From contig NZ_CP120416.1 in assembly GCF_032773895.1 (NCBI RefSeq), positions 2,106,001 to 2,170,000 on the forward strand: a stretch of 64,000 nucleotides of DNA, read 5' to 3'. Shown here piece after piece: positions 37,454 through 47,079 of the stretch; position 1 is the stretch's first letter; each line of letters begins with the position of its first letter. Source of the stretch: Teredinibacter sp. KSP-S5-2 (GTDB lineage Bacteria > Pseudomonadota > Gammaproteobacteria > Pseudomonadales > Cellvibrionaceae). The notes beneath the pieces were generated by a model, which saw only the letters and a list, made by a program, of their open reading frames with translations, was not told where the DNA came from and did not search any database. The translations under genes were made by a program, and so were the position numbers.

Positions 37454-37526
37454 ATTTACTCTCCCTCAATTGAAACTCACTCCCCTCTTTGCCCAGTAAC
37501 CTCAACTTAAAAAGTTGATATTGTTC

Positions 37527-38258
37527 CTAATACGCTTCGGCTGAGATCGAGCTTACTGTACTAGGTATTACTGTATAGTTATAGTTGATGTACAGAGTTA
37601 AGTTAATAGAGCCTGATTTAACCCACTGGACGGGGCCATCTATACCATATAAAACAACTTTATAGTCTGAGCCTAAACTGCTGGAAACGTTTTTAATGTC
37701 CTCTGTAACAAGCTCCAATATTTTGGATCGATATTGAGATGGATTTACAACACTGACATCTATTTCATCAAGAACTGCTATTTCCACTCGACCAGAAACA
37801 GGAATGGATTCTACAAATCTCTTCATGTTTGCGATCAGAGTTTCTGGTTTTTTTACGCTGGAAGAAATCGTTGTCTTTACTCTAATTTGGGCTTCACTTG
37901 TGTCAGGCCGGCTACCTTTTTCCAAATCGATACGGTAATTTTCATTTGTTAATGGTACAACGAACCCGTTTTGAACAACACTAAGTTCGATTTTTGAATC
38001 TTTAGCAGCTAGTTTTATAGAGTCTTGTAGCGTTTTGTATATTTCTTTTTTTCTTACTTCTTCCTCTCTCGTATCATTGGAGATTAGAAGCTTTAACAAA
38101 AGATAATCCCCTTTCTTTGTAAAAGTAACGCCTGGGTACTCATCTATAGATCCCCTAATCCCTGTTACGATAACCTCTTCCTCAATGAGTGCCTCTTGTG
38201 AATGAGCAATACCAGAAAAAAGAACCACAACAAACAATAGTATATTTAAAATATTCAA
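37527..38258 (-). CDS. Secreted hypothetical protein
   Basis: About 243 residues. The TTG at 38258 is preceded by AAGGAAG and gives a clean signal peptide (NILNILLFVVVLFSGIAHS). The mature N-terminus, EALIEEEVIVTGIRGS, resembles the plug entry of TonB-dependent receptors, but no receptor domain follows. The C-terminal half (VSSSLGSDYKVVLYGIDGPVQW, SINLTLYINYNYTV) has the look of SIMPL-type periplasmic proteins, which I hold only weakly. Possible partner of the adjacent TonB-like lipoprotein gene. Confidence 0.55.
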   Translation of the reverse strand: MNILNILLFVVVLFSGIAHSQEALIEEEVIVTGIRGSIDEYPGVTFTKKGDYLLLKLLISNDTREEEVRKKEIYKTLQDSIKLAAKDSKIELSVVQNGFVVPLTNENYRIDLEKGSRPDTSEAQIRVKTTISSSVKKPETLIANMKRFVESIPVSGRVEIAVLDEIDVSVVNPSQYRSKILELVTEDIKNVSSSLGSDYKVVLYGIDGPVQWVKSGSINLTLYINYNYTVIPSTVSSISAEAY

Positions 38259-38328
38259 TTTTACTTCCTTACAATTTTTGGGGTTTCGCGCCAACTATGG
38301 TTATAGTTTTCAAGTGGTGACAGCGTTC

Positions 38329-38991
38329 TCACGCTGACTCTAGCTTATTAAATATGTATGTTGCCGTAGCTGTTTTTTGGAACGCATATTTGTCAGCATG
38401 CCCTTCAAGTTTTTTTGAGTTGGTTTTACTCCAGTTGTGGGAATACCAGTCTATATGGTGTCCAACCTCATGATATAAAAGATTGCCAATATAATATTTT
38501 CGTAATTCTGGCAATTTCCATTTTGCACACCACCTGCCGTTCTTCAAACTAATGTCACCACACCAATTCCCAAGCTCTTTGAGTTTCCGTGAGGAAGGCT
38601 TTTTTCTCCCCAACTCTATAATCATGCTCCTGGGTATAGGATATAAAATAATAACTCTTACACCACTACCACATATAAATTCCGCTAGAGGTGTTTGCCC
38701 ATTTTCGTAATCCGACTTCTTCAACCTTCGCAACCATATGTGGGTTATTTCTTTATGGTCCGGTTCGGGAAGAGCCTTTAAAGCTCTCTCAACTTCATGC
38801 ACAGACAAAGGAAAGAAAAAATCCTTTGACGGATTATCCTCAATTAAAATTGGAAGATCATCATTTATACTTGGTTTTTTAAGGCTATGGCATCGTTTGA
38901 AGATATTGTCAGTCAAGCGAAGACGAGTACGACCACCGTGTATATCACCAAACTTTCTGCTTTTTCTCCATGCTGTTAGTTTACGATTCAT
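38329..38991 (-). CDS. Putative zinc-metalloprotease-like protein (HEXXH)
   Basis: 220 residues, basic, no signal peptide. Near residue 175 the sequence YYIGNLLYHEVGHHIDWYSHNW gives HEVGH, followed about 20 residues later by KLEGHADKYAF, where the Glu could be the third zinc ligand. This is the gluzincin-like layout. The family is not recognised, and the rest is without known domain. It is located in the accessory-looking stretch right of dif. Confidence 0.6.
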   Translation of the reverse strand: MNRKLTAWRKSRKFGDIHGGRTRLRLTDNIFKRCHSLKKPSINDDLPILIEDNPSKDFFFPLSVHEVERALKALPEPDHKEITHIWLRRLKKSDYENGQTPLAEFICGSGVRVIILYPIPRSMIIELGRKKPSSRKLKELGNWCGDISLKNGRWCAKWKLPELRKYYIGNLLYHEVGHHIDWYSHNWSKTNSKKLEGHADKYAFQKTATATYIFNKLESA

Positions 38992-39092
38992 ACTCTTTCA
39001 CTACTTCAATGGCTTTATCTAAATGCGTATATACTCGCAAGTGTATATCTTATAGCCTCCCGGCCGCTACCATTATTGTATAGATAGTGGTT

Positions 39093-41417
39093 TCAATTCG
39101 TCCCTTTATTCTGGCTTTCAAGCTGACGAACTAATTGCTTAATTTGCGGGTTATTGGGAATAAGTTGCGCAAGTTTTTTTGCGTGGCGTAATGCATTTGA
39201 ATAATCCCCCTTCGCCTGATAGTTCAGTGCCAAACTGTAATTAATATCCGGGTTCGAAGGATTTAAGGTGTAGGCGCGTTGAAACTGCTCGATGGAAGCA
39301 TCGCGATTTCCTATATCCTGTAATAACAACGCATAGGTATAGACAATGCTGGGATTAGGTTCAGCGCCATTCGCGGCACTTTGCAAATATTTAACGGCTT
39401 TTTCTTTGTTACCACTTCGCACAAAGCTCATTGCCATTGCATAAAGCACGGAATCTGCTTTCGGTTGTTTGGTTAATGCCCGAGATAGAATGTCTTGCAC
39501 TTGGTTTTCATTCTGCCACTCACGGTATAAATCCGCGAGGTTGACGTAGGCAGGTATAAACGCAGGTTCGACCTCTATAGCTTTGCGATAATGTTTTTCG
39601 GCGTTTTTCGGGTGGCCCAAAACTTTTTCCAAATTGCCCAAATTGGTATGAGAGGAACCGCGGTCCGCGGCGTAGGTCTGAACCTCACGATATTCTTCTA
39701 ACACGTCTTGCAAGCGTTTTTTATCTACGGCAACTAACCCCAGCGCTTCGGCCTGCACCAAACTACCTGCAAGCGCCCTGGCCGCTTCAGTTCGAATGGG
39801 TTTCAGATCGTCGTTCAGTAAAGTATTTAACATCGGCCATCGATCTGACAGCGAATATGGAACCGCAGCGACAATAGCGGCTTGCCGCATTAACGGATTT
39901 TCATCACGTACCCCGCGGATAATCGCCAACATGGCATCACGTCCAGGTACTAACGCCATTCGTTGTAGAGCCGATGCGCGAATAATATCGGGGGTTTGCC
40001 CGTCTTGTGCAATTTTCGATAATGCCCTTCCGGAATCCGCGGTTCCCAGTTCTGCTTTGTGAAAGGCTTGTGCAAAATGTTCACTGCCTATGTATTTACT
40101 GTCCGGGTGCCACTGCAGAATCGCCCGTTCTGACCACGCGGGTGTCTTGTCCTCATGACAATCATTACAGGCGTTAGGTACGCCCAGTGATTGGGTTAAG
40201 TCTGGTCTGGGTATTTTAAATGCATGGTCGCGTCGGTCGTCCACTTGCATATAGGTCGTGGCAGGCATATGGCAATCAACACAATAGGCACCTTGAGTGT
40301 CCGCCTGATGGCCATGATGGGCTGTCACATCGTAGGTGTTAGCTTCATGGCATTGAGTGCAAACGTAATTGCCCGGTAACTTTAGATTACCGGAATGCGG
40401 ATTATGACAATTGGTACACGTCACCCCTGCCTGATATTTTTTACTTTGTAAGAGCGAGCCCCATACATAGTCTTCGTCCCAAATTTGTCCATCAAGGTGG
40501 TACAGCTCTGAAGTGAGCAATGAAGGTTGGTAAGTCTCGTAAAAATGTTCGGGCAATGCGCGGTCTTCAAACGGTGTACGACGTGAGTGACAGGCAGCGC
40601 AGATATCGATTTGCTTACTGGATTTAAGTGCGGTGATACCCGTCATTGAGCCTTTACCATCAGACTTAAATAACGGCGTTTTACTCCCGATATAATCTGG
40701 ATAACCTTTATCAGCGATGGATGTTTCACCTGCAGCCCAACGCATATGTTGAGTACTATCGCCGTGACAAGCGGCACAGCCCACATTAATTTCGTCATAG
40801 GTGGACTGGTAGCTCATGCTTTCAAGATCGAAGCCTTTTTTAAACTCTGTGGAGTGGCAATCTGCACACATCTGGTTCCAGTTTTGCCCCATTTGCGTCC
40901 AGTGAAATTCATCATTCGGTTTGTGATCCGGGTGCAAAACAAACCAGCGCTGCCCTCCCTCCTCTTTACTCCGAGAATCCCACGCATAGGGGAAATATTG
41001 AAATTTACCGCGGCCTTCTTCAAACATATATTGCTGCAGTGGATAGTAACCAAATGTGTGGGTTACACGGTACTCAACCTGCTTTCCATTCACATTGGGC
41101 ATATCTATAAAGTACTGCCCATCTATCTGTTTAAACGTCGCCTTTGCACCATCAAACTCTATGGTTTGATTGAGAAATTCACCCACATTAGTTGCACTGT
41201 TAATCTCAGCCATTGCATGAAAATGGTGAGAACTTTTCCATTCCGAAAACTGTTGAGTATGGCAACTGGCGCACTCTTCGCTACCAGAGTTTGCCGAAAC
41301 GGATACGGCTTGCATCAGTGTCAAGCCTATTAAAATTTTTCCTGTATAACTTTGTTTTTTCAACCAACCCCAAGTAGCGCATATATGCTTGGCCACGTAC
41401 TCACACCTCGAAAACAT
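39093..41417 (-). CDS. Octaheme c-type cytochrome with TPR repeats
   Basis: 774 residues. A signal segment near residue 25-45 (KILIGLTLMQAVSVSANS) leads into a cytochrome part with eight CXXCH motifs (CASCH, CADCH, CAACH twice, CTNCH, CTQCH, CVDCH, CNDCH, residues ~50-390), resembling cytochrome c554/nitrite-reductase-type octaheme proteins. HEAT-like and TPR repeats follow (about 580-770, with YRKAIEVEPAFIPAYVNLADLYREW). Likely periplasmic electron carrier or redox enzyme. No lysine-heme CXXCK motif is seen, so it is not a standard NrfA. Substrate unknown. Confidence 0.85.
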   Translation of the reverse strand: MFSRCEYVAKHICATWGWLKKQSYTGKILIGLTLMQAVSVSANSGSEECASCHTQQFSEWKSSHHFHAMAEINSATNVGEFLNQTIEFDGAKATFKQIDGQYFIDMPNVNGKQVEYRVTHTFGYYPLQQYMFEEGRGKFQYFPYAWDSRSKEEGGQRWFVLHPDHKPNDEFHWTQMGQNWNQMCADCHSTEFKKGFDLESMSYQSTYDEINVGCAACHGDSTQHMRWAAGETSIADKGYPDYIGSKTPLFKSDGKGSMTGITALKSSKQIDICAACHSRRTPFEDRALPEHFYETYQPSLLTSELYHLDGQIWDEDYVWGSLLQSKKYQAGVTCTNCHNPHSGNLKLPGNYVCTQCHEANTYDVTAHHGHQADTQGAYCVDCHMPATTYMQVDDRRDHAFKIPRPDLTQSLGVPNACNDCHEDKTPAWSERAILQWHPDSKYIGSEHFAQAFHKAELGTADSGRALSKIAQDGQTPDIIRASALQRMALVPGRDAMLAIIRGVRDENPLMRQAAIVAAVPYSLSDRWPMLNTLLNDDLKPIRTEAARALAGSLVQAEALGLVAVDKKRLQDVLEEYREVQTYAADRGSSHTNLGNLEKVLGHPKNAEKHYRKAIEVEPAFIPAYVNLADLYREWQNENQVQDILSRALTKQPKADSVLYAMAMSFVRSGNKEKAVKYLQSAANGAEPNPSIVYTYALLLQDIGNRDASIEQFQRAYTLNPSNPDINYSLALNYQAKGDYSNALRHAKKLAQLIPNNPQIKQLVRQLESQNKGTN

Positions 41418-41642
41418 AAAAAACTATATATTCTTTATCTTTTATTAATTAAGACGCCCCATAAGAAGCCTTAGATCAGAAATTTTTAATCTAAAATTCA
41501 TCCGTTATAGTGATATCTAAGGTTAACAACAAAAAAATACTCGTAACTCCGGCATTTTTTGCTCAATTAACAGCACTTCGTTAAGGAGAATGGATCTAAA
41601 CCCGTCAGCAGAATTTCTTAATCATATCGTTAAAAACAAGAA

Positions 41643-41660
41643 CGGCGCCCGAAGGCGCCG
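41643..41660 (-). terminator. Terminator after the sulfatase gene
   Basis: CGGCGCC-CGAA-GGCGCCG forms a 7-bp GC stem 10 bases beyond the sulfatase stop. On the minus strand it is followed by TTCTTGTTTTT, a usable U tract. Confidence 0.75.
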
Positions 41661-41670
41661 CTATTTCTTA

Positions 41671-43218
41671 TTACTGCCGATTGGCCATGCTCTTGGCTTT
41701 TTGGATTGCCTCATTAATATTTAATGAAGCCCCCTCCTGGCGAGGTGGGAACTCAGAGAAGCTTTTGACATGATCGGTTAGCAAGGCAATCATTGGCTGG
41801 AACACCCAACTTTTTATCATGATTTGATGAAACCCGGTTATATCGTCATAGTGCTCGTATGGATCTTTACGCAAGTTAAACAGCTGAGGCATGGTGTGGA
41901 AAACCATATCATCAAAGTATCGCTCTTTAGTGGCAAAATGCATTTTCCAGGGGCCGACTCGCACCGCGGTTAAATCGCTCTCGTAATAATAGAAAAAGTG
42001 ATTACGTGCAGACTTATCTTTTTTACCCATCCAGTAATCAAGATTGTTAAAGCCGTCGATATACACTTTATGCGACTTTTTCAGTTCTTCATTGATATTT
42101 GGACGACCTACGGCTGCAGCAACAGTTGGCAATACATCTTCATGAGCAGAAATACCATTCAGCTTTAAACCAGCTGGAATTTTTGCTGGCCAACGTACTA
42201 GGAATGGCGCGCGAACGCCACCTTCCCAGGTCGTCATTTTTTCTCCGCGGAACTGGGTTACACCAGCGTGGGGCCAGGTACTTTGTTCAGGGCCGTTATC
42301 GGTGGTGTAGATAACAATGGTGTTTTTATCCATACCCAATTGTTTAAGTTTATCGAGCAATTGGCCAACATGTCCGTCATGCTCCATTAAACCACTACCA
42401 AACAAGTCTTCCTCGGAACTAATTGGAGTAGCCAAATGACGACTTTCCTTTTTCAAATGGGTGTAAACATGCATCCGACTTGAAGCATGCCAAATAAAGA
42501 ACGGTTTGTTGCTTTTCTTTGCACGCTCCATGAAGCCCAGACTACGAGCCAGAATCTCTTCATCGAAAACTTTCATTCGTTCCCGAGTCAATGGGCCAGT
42601 ATCTTTCACTTTTTGGCCGCCATCCGCCGTAGCATAGGATTCAATCACACCACGAGGTAAAAACTTTTTACGAAACTCTGCGCTTTTAGGGTAATCTTCC
42701 TGTTCTGGCTCTTCCGATACATTAAGGTGATAAAGGTTGCCGTAAAATTCATCAAAGCCGTGCAGTGTTGGTAAATGTTGATCAAGATCTCCCAGATGAT
42801 TCTTACCGTACTGGGCTGTCATATACCCTTCTTCTTTTAGAATCTCTGCCAACGTTGGATCTTCCTGACGAATACCCAATGGATTACCTGGTTGGCCAAC
42901 CGTTGTTAACCCGGTTCGAATAGGCAGCTGTCCCATTAAAATTGCAGCACGACCGGCAGTACAACTTGGCTGAGAATAGTGGTCCGTAAATAATGCACCT
43001 TCATTGGCTATACGATCGATATTCGGTGTGGGGTACTGCATGCCATGGCTGTACGCACTCAACGAATTTGGCGCCACATCATCGACCATAATTAAGAGAA
43101 CATTAGGTTTGTCTGAAGGTTCTGCACAAGCGGTTAAGTTGACCATCAAGCCAACTACCCAGACACAGCCCACTAATATTTTTTTTATTTTGGTACGTTT
43201 TGTCGTCACATACGTCAT
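41671..43218 (-). CDS. Lipoprotein sulfatase (S1-type arylsulfatase)
   Basis: 515 residues. Lipobox NLTAC near residue 31, then PNVLLIMVDDVAPNSLSAYS (Asp metal ligands) and the active-site PSCTAGRAAILMGQLPIRTGL. The catalytic residue is Cys in a CxAxR variant rather than CxPxR, and it should be converted to formylglycine by an activating enzyme not seen in the window. AQYGKNHLGD, TDNGPEQSTWP and NFFWP-like metal and substrate residues follow. It likely removes sulfate from marine polysaccharides or aryl sulfates at the cell surface. Alone on the minus strand. Confidence 0.9.
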   Translation of the reverse strand: MTYVTTKRTKIKKILVGCVWVVGLMVNLTACAEPSDKPNVLLIMVDDVAPNSLSAYSHGMQYPTPNIDRIANEGALFTDHYSQPSCTAGRAAILMGQLPIRTGLTTVGQPGNPLGIRQEDPTLAEILKEEGYMTAQYGKNHLGDLDQHLPTLHGFDEFYGNLYHLNVSEEPEQEDYPKSAEFRKKFLPRGVIESYATADGGQKVKDTGPLTRERMKVFDEEILARSLGFMERAKKSNKPFFIWHASSRMHVYTHLKKESRHLATPISSEEDLFGSGLMEHDGHVGQLLDKLKQLGMDKNTIVIYTTDNGPEQSTWPHAGVTQFRGEKMTTWEGGVRAPFLVRWPAKIPAGLKLNGISAHEDVLPTVAAAVGRPNINEELKKSHKVYIDGFNNLDYWMGKKDKSARNHFFYYYESDLTAVRVGPWKMHFATKERYFDDMVFHTMPQLFNLRKDPYEHYDDITGFHQIMIKSWVFQPMIALLTDHVKSFSEFPPRQEGASLNINEAIQKAKSMANRQ

Positions 43219-43917
43219 ACTGTATTACCTTCCTCTTTGCGTTGGCATTTGCCAACTGTTATGTCTACTGTTAATTCCAAAATAAAATTAAACTGAGAAA
43301 CAACAACACTAAATAGAAAGATCCTCGCAATACCTCTGAACCACTTTCGGGACCATGTATCCAACCGCACGATTTTCCACGGTACTGGAATGTTTAACCA
43401 GATGTCAACTTTTTCGTTCGTGACAGAATTCTAAATTAGAAAAGAAAAAAAGCATTTTTTAAATTACCCGCTATGCTTTTGTAAAACAAAATACAGTTAA
43501 GTGTCAGTTTTAACCAAAAAAATAGTTGTTTTTTTAATGTGTAGATAAAAATGTTTTAATTAACTCGCTTTTTGAAAGCAATTTCTTATATCTAAATTCT
43601 TTCTCAAGAATCCGGACAATCATACGAAATGCGCAATGTTTTTTAACGTGTGATATTAGACGTCATTTAATCCTTTAAACGGTTAATAGATCCATAACAT
43701 TCCAACTTTTATGGCTTTCACCAAAAAATAATTAATGCTGCTTAATAGTGAGAAAACACTTCAGGAATCGAAAGCCAAAGAAGGCACATTGGTTTTTGTG
43801 TGCTTTAAGTTCAAATGAAGCATATGAATGGTTATACTCAAATGATAATCAATTTATACGTTTTTGCTTTGCCTTCCGGAATATATTTAGTTGAACTGTT
43901 TTTTATACGGTAACAAC
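43219..43917. other. AT-rich noncoding gap
   Basis: About 700 bases between two minus-strand genes. Rich in A/T runs, with only short shadow ORFs and no hairpin I consider significant. It presumably carries the sulfatase promoter at its left side and the 3' end region of the DUF4382 gene at its right side. Confidence 0.5.
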
Positions 43918-44859
43918 TTATTCTTCAAGGTTGTTATTTGCCTCAACAACACTAACAGTTTCATTTACTGTTGCTTTAAACAATAACTCATCGTCTGTTT
44001 CGATATTCTCCAAGTCCGCATTGCAAGTCAAGCTAACAGTGTAATCTCCAACTTCAATAAAGGGGATGTTGTAACTGAATTCACCGGAGACTTCATCGTA
44101 TTCAACTAAAACTGTTGCGACCGGCTGCGCGCCTGCCGAACCTATATCATCAGGAATGACATCATGCCCGGCATAAACATAGATTGCATTGTGGCTTATT
44201 GGGTCGTCATCCGAGCAGTCGGTATCCAATAAAGTGGTATCTTCGATAACGCCGGATATGGAACCCGCTCTCGAATTTTCAATTAAGGTTAGGACCGGTT
44301 TGAGTAGATAGTTGTGGTCTTTTCCGCGGCGAACGATGGATTTTCGAACACTAAAATCAATGGTGTAAAAAATGCTCCCACTTTCAGGCACGATAATATT
44401 AGAGTTTAATTTCAATCCTGTTTGATCACCACTTGGAATAAACAGGTTATATTCAAGCCCACCTTCTTCAATCACAATTGAATGTTCGAATGTGGTTTCA
44501 TCACCATCATCGTACAGGTTCAAGCGAACCCGATATTCGCCGGGAACGACTTCCAAACCACTCAATAAGGATAAAGTTGTACCAGACTGTAAGGTTAGCA
44601 GATCAACTCGTTCAACTTCATTCAAATCGTAGTCAACCCAGCCGCTGTCCTCGAAATTTAACGCGAGCCCTCGAATAGAAACATAGACATTACTCGCATT
44701 ATCGACTGGCGCATCTGTCAGGTTGATTGAAAGCGTTGGCGTGCTTTGATTACTATCGTTTTTGTCGACTGATGATGAATTACTGTTGTAACCACCGCCT
44801 CCGCCACAGGAACAAAGAAAGAGGGAAAAGAATATGGGGTATGAAAATAACGTTTTCAT
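43918..44859 (-). CDS. DUF4382 lipoprotein
   Basis: 313 residues. Lipobox SLFLCSC at residue ~18, then a Gly/Ser/Asn linker and a DUF4382 domain (LSINLTDAPVDNASNVYVSIRGLALNF through FYTIDFSVRKSIV, residues ~43-180). A second beta-sandwich-like part follows (GSISGVIEDTTLLDTDCSDDDPISHNAIYVYAGHDV). GGAG precedes the ATG. Expected on the outer surface or periplasmic face. Function of the family unknown, possibly carbohydrate- or surface-related. Confidence 0.75.
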   Translation of the reverse strand: MKTLFSYPIFFSLFLCSCGGGGGYNSNSSSVDKNDSNQSTPTLSINLTDAPVDNASNVYVSIRGLALNFEDSGWVDYDLNEVERVDLLTLQSGTTLSLLSGLEVVPGEYRVRLNLYDDGDETTFEHSIVIEEGGLEYNLFIPSGDQTGLKLNSNIIVPESGSIFYTIDFSVRKSIVRRGKDHNYLLKPVLTLIENSRAGSISGVIEDTTLLDTDCSDDDPISHNAIYVYAGHDVIPDDIGSAGAQPVATVLVEYDEVSGEFSYNIPFIEVGDYTVSLTCNADLENIETDDELLFKATVNETVSVVEANNNLEE

Positions 44860-45495
44860 TGGAACAGCACTCCAATATGATTTGCAGCATTCAGTAATGC
44901 CCTGCCTCTTGTCTTTCCCCCGCTTTAATCAAGCTGAAATACCCTGCTTTTTTTCATGCGATATTGCTGAATATTTTGGTATTGCAGTATTGAATATAGA
45001 AAGTCTGGCATTTAATACAACAAAGAGCAACGCTGCGAACGGCTTAGTAACCTTTTATTCTTTAAAAGGTTTTATGAAATTTTTTAAAAGTATTTGCAGG
45101 TAAAATTTATTAGGTTGGTCTGGCATGAGTTATGCGCATTTAGTAAAACTAGAGGTTCGGTTATGCTTGATCTCTACTTTATTTATTCTCATTAGATTTA
45201 CCAGATTATTTGCAAAACGGCTTTTTATTCTTTTTTTGAAGGTCTCTATCCACTCAAATTTTGCACCATATACTAAAAAGAATAAGGGTATTAGGCAGCT
45301 CTGTCTGCTGTTGGCTTTTGAACAGAATTTCACCTTGTGGTGGTACCATAGCTATCGCGTCGCCTTTGGTTTCAGGAACCAACGCCTTCTCTGTTAGAGA
45401 ATAAAAAAGAATAACCCATGTAATGCGATGCTATTTTTCGATTACATAATCAGGTCTTATAAATATAAACAGCCGTACTGTGAGGCAATAGAATC
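44860..45495. other. Noncoding gap
   Basis: 636 bases without a convincing gene. A 90-codon ORF (45125-45397) lacks coding character. A 13-base match to the XerC arm (45130-45142) occurs without an XerD arm. GAGG for the next gene lies at 45482-45485. Confidence 0.45.
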
Positions 45496-46656
45496 ATGCG
45501 AGTCCATAGACACTTTTCAAAAGCATTATTACTTTCTACAACATTACTTGCCAGTGCCTGTGATCAGCAAAATCGAGTCGAACAGGCAATACCAGCCAAA
45601 CAGAAACCTCTGGAATCAGCTGTTACGCGCGGTGTGTATGGTGACCCAGGCACGTTACTGGAGGCTGGGTATCGGTTTGACGAACTCGGCATGAATGCGA
45701 TTTTTGTGCGCAGTATTTCGTTGGATGACGAAATCTATAACGCGGCTAAGAACCAGAATGCTCGTATTTTCGTGGAGTTCCCGACCTTATTAGGCCGGTA
45801 TTATGTTGAAGAACACCCGGATGCATGGCCCATAGACCAGACAGGTAAAAAATCGCCACCGGCAGATTGGTTTATGGGGGTATGCCCCACCAACCCGGGC
45901 TTTAAGGCGCATCGCGAGCAGCAGTTACGCAATATATTGGCGAACTATAAAGTGGATGGGATTTTTCTGGATTATGTTCACTGGCATGCGCAGTTTGAAA
46001 CCACAGATCCGATCTTGCCTGAGACCTGTTTTTGCGAGCACTGCATCTCTTCGTTCTCGAAACACAGCGGCATAACCGTACCGGATGGAAATACTGCCGA
46101 GCGGGCCTCCTGGATTTTAAGCCATACCGACCCGCAATGGCGTTCGTGGCGTAACCATGTGCTTAACCAGTGGGTATCGGATTTAGGTGAAGTGGTGGAG
46201 GAGGTTCAGCCGGACGCCCTACTGGGTGTATTCCATTGCGCCTGGTATCCCGAAGACCACAACGCCGCACTCTATCGTACCCTCGGTATTGATATGAAAG
46301 GCTTGGCCCGGAACGCCGATGTCCTTGCGCCCATGTTGTTCCATCGAATGAAGGCCAAACCCACTGAATGGGTCAGCGAATATACCTCCTGGCTTGGGCA
46401 GCAGATTAAGCAGTCCGATATCGGCCCTGGCCCAAAAATCTGGCCAATTGTGCAATCACACAATGCGCCGGGAGAAGTTACCCCCGAAGAATTTCGTCAG
46501 GTAATGATCGAAGGTGCCAAACCGCCATCGTCTGGAATTATGATGTTTTCGGATCGCTCGCTACTGGAAGACAAGGAGAAACTTGAGGTGATGCGGTCGC
46601 TCTACCTGAACGATAGATCTACCAATGATAGCGCCGCGAATGACAGTCAGCTTTAA
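45496..46656 (+). CDS. Lipoprotein with TIM-barrel-like glycosidase-related domain
   Basis: 386 residues. Lipobox LLASAC at residue ~22. The body has a (beta/alpha) pattern with MNAIFVRSISLDDEIY, ARIFVEFPTLLGRYYVEE, the segment VDGIFLDYVHWHAQFE (acidic residue at a strand end), CFCEHCISSF, and PDALLGVFHC. It resembles putative glycoside-hydrolase-like barrels, but I cannot assign a GH family. The C-F-C-E-H-C pattern could bind a metal. Probably anchored outside or in the periplasm. Function not established. Confidence 0.65.
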   Translation: MRVHRHFSKALLLSTTLLASACDQQNRVEQAIPAKQKPLESAVTRGVYGDPGTLLEAGYRFDELGMNAIFVRSISLDDEIYNAAKNQNARIFVEFPTLLGRYYVEEHPDAWPIDQTGKKSPPADWFMGVCPTNPGFKAHREQQLRNILANYKVDGIFLDYVHWHAQFETTDPILPETCFCEHCISSFSKHSGITVPDGNTAERASWILSHTDPQWRSWRNHVLNQWVSDLGEVVEEVQPDALLGVFHCAWYPEDHNAALYRTLGIDMKGLARNADVLAPMLFHRMKAKPTEWVSEYTSWLGQQIKQSDIGPGPKIWPIVQSHNAPGEVTPEEFRQVMIEGAKPPSSGIMMFSDRSLLEDKEKLEVMRSLYLNDRSTNDSAANDSQL

Positions 46657-46723
46657 CATTACTCAATTAGCCCGTTTATTCACTTGGTATTCATCCCGAT
46701 GAAATAAACAGGTTAACCTGAGT

Positions 46724-46767
46724 TCCGGTACTTATCCGGTACTTATCCGGTACTTAAAAGTACCGGA
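46724..46767. repeat. Three 11-bp tandem repeats ending in a hairpin
   Basis: TCCGGTACTTA occurs three times in a row (46724-46756) and is followed by AAGTACCGGA, complementary to the repeat. The third repeat can form a 10-bp stem (46746-46755 with 46758-46767), and each earlier repeat could substitute. It lies between convergent genes, with AATTTTTAAA after it, and is likely a terminator with expanded arms. Confidence 0.6.
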
Positions 46768-46775
46768 GTCAATTT

Positions 46776-47021
46776 TTAAACTGATTTACACCCACCTTCT
46801 TTAAGCACCCGTTTAGTCGACGCCGGATTATTTATTAATGCCGCCGGTGGGCGAATGGGTCGTTGAACCAGATTACCGCCACAATTTGGGCAGGTATGAT
46901 TCAAGACATTTTCCGAACATGTCGAACAGAATGTACATTCAAAGGTACATATCACGGCTTCTATGGACTCGGGGGGTAAATCTTTATCACAACACTCGCA
47001 ATTGGGTCTAAGTTCCAGCAT
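46776..47021 (-). CDS. DUF1272 zinc-ribbon-like protein
   Basis: 81 residues with cysteine pairs arranged as metal knuckles: CECCDKDLPP, CTFECTFCSTCSENVLNHTCPNCGG, matching DUF1272. It probably binds zinc and is cytosolic. Role unknown. Followed (on its strand) by the tandem-repeat hairpin. Confidence 0.85.
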   Translation of the reverse strand: MLELRPNCECCDKDLPPESIEAVICTFECTFCSTCSENVLNHTCPNCGGNLVQRPIRPPAALINNPASTKRVLKEGGCKSV

Positions 47022-47079
47022 TCAGTTCTATCCTTTTTTATGTCGAAATACATTCTCCGCGCGCCTGCTTTCACAGCAT

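Noticed and set aside
45130-45142. 13-base match to the XerC arm of the right att junction (TTATGCGCATTTA)
   Set aside because: No XerD arm or centre beside it and no element border nearby.
45125-45397. 90-codon ORF in the gap before the TIM-barrel lipoprotein
   Set aside because: No ribosome site, odd composition and no known domain; likely chance.
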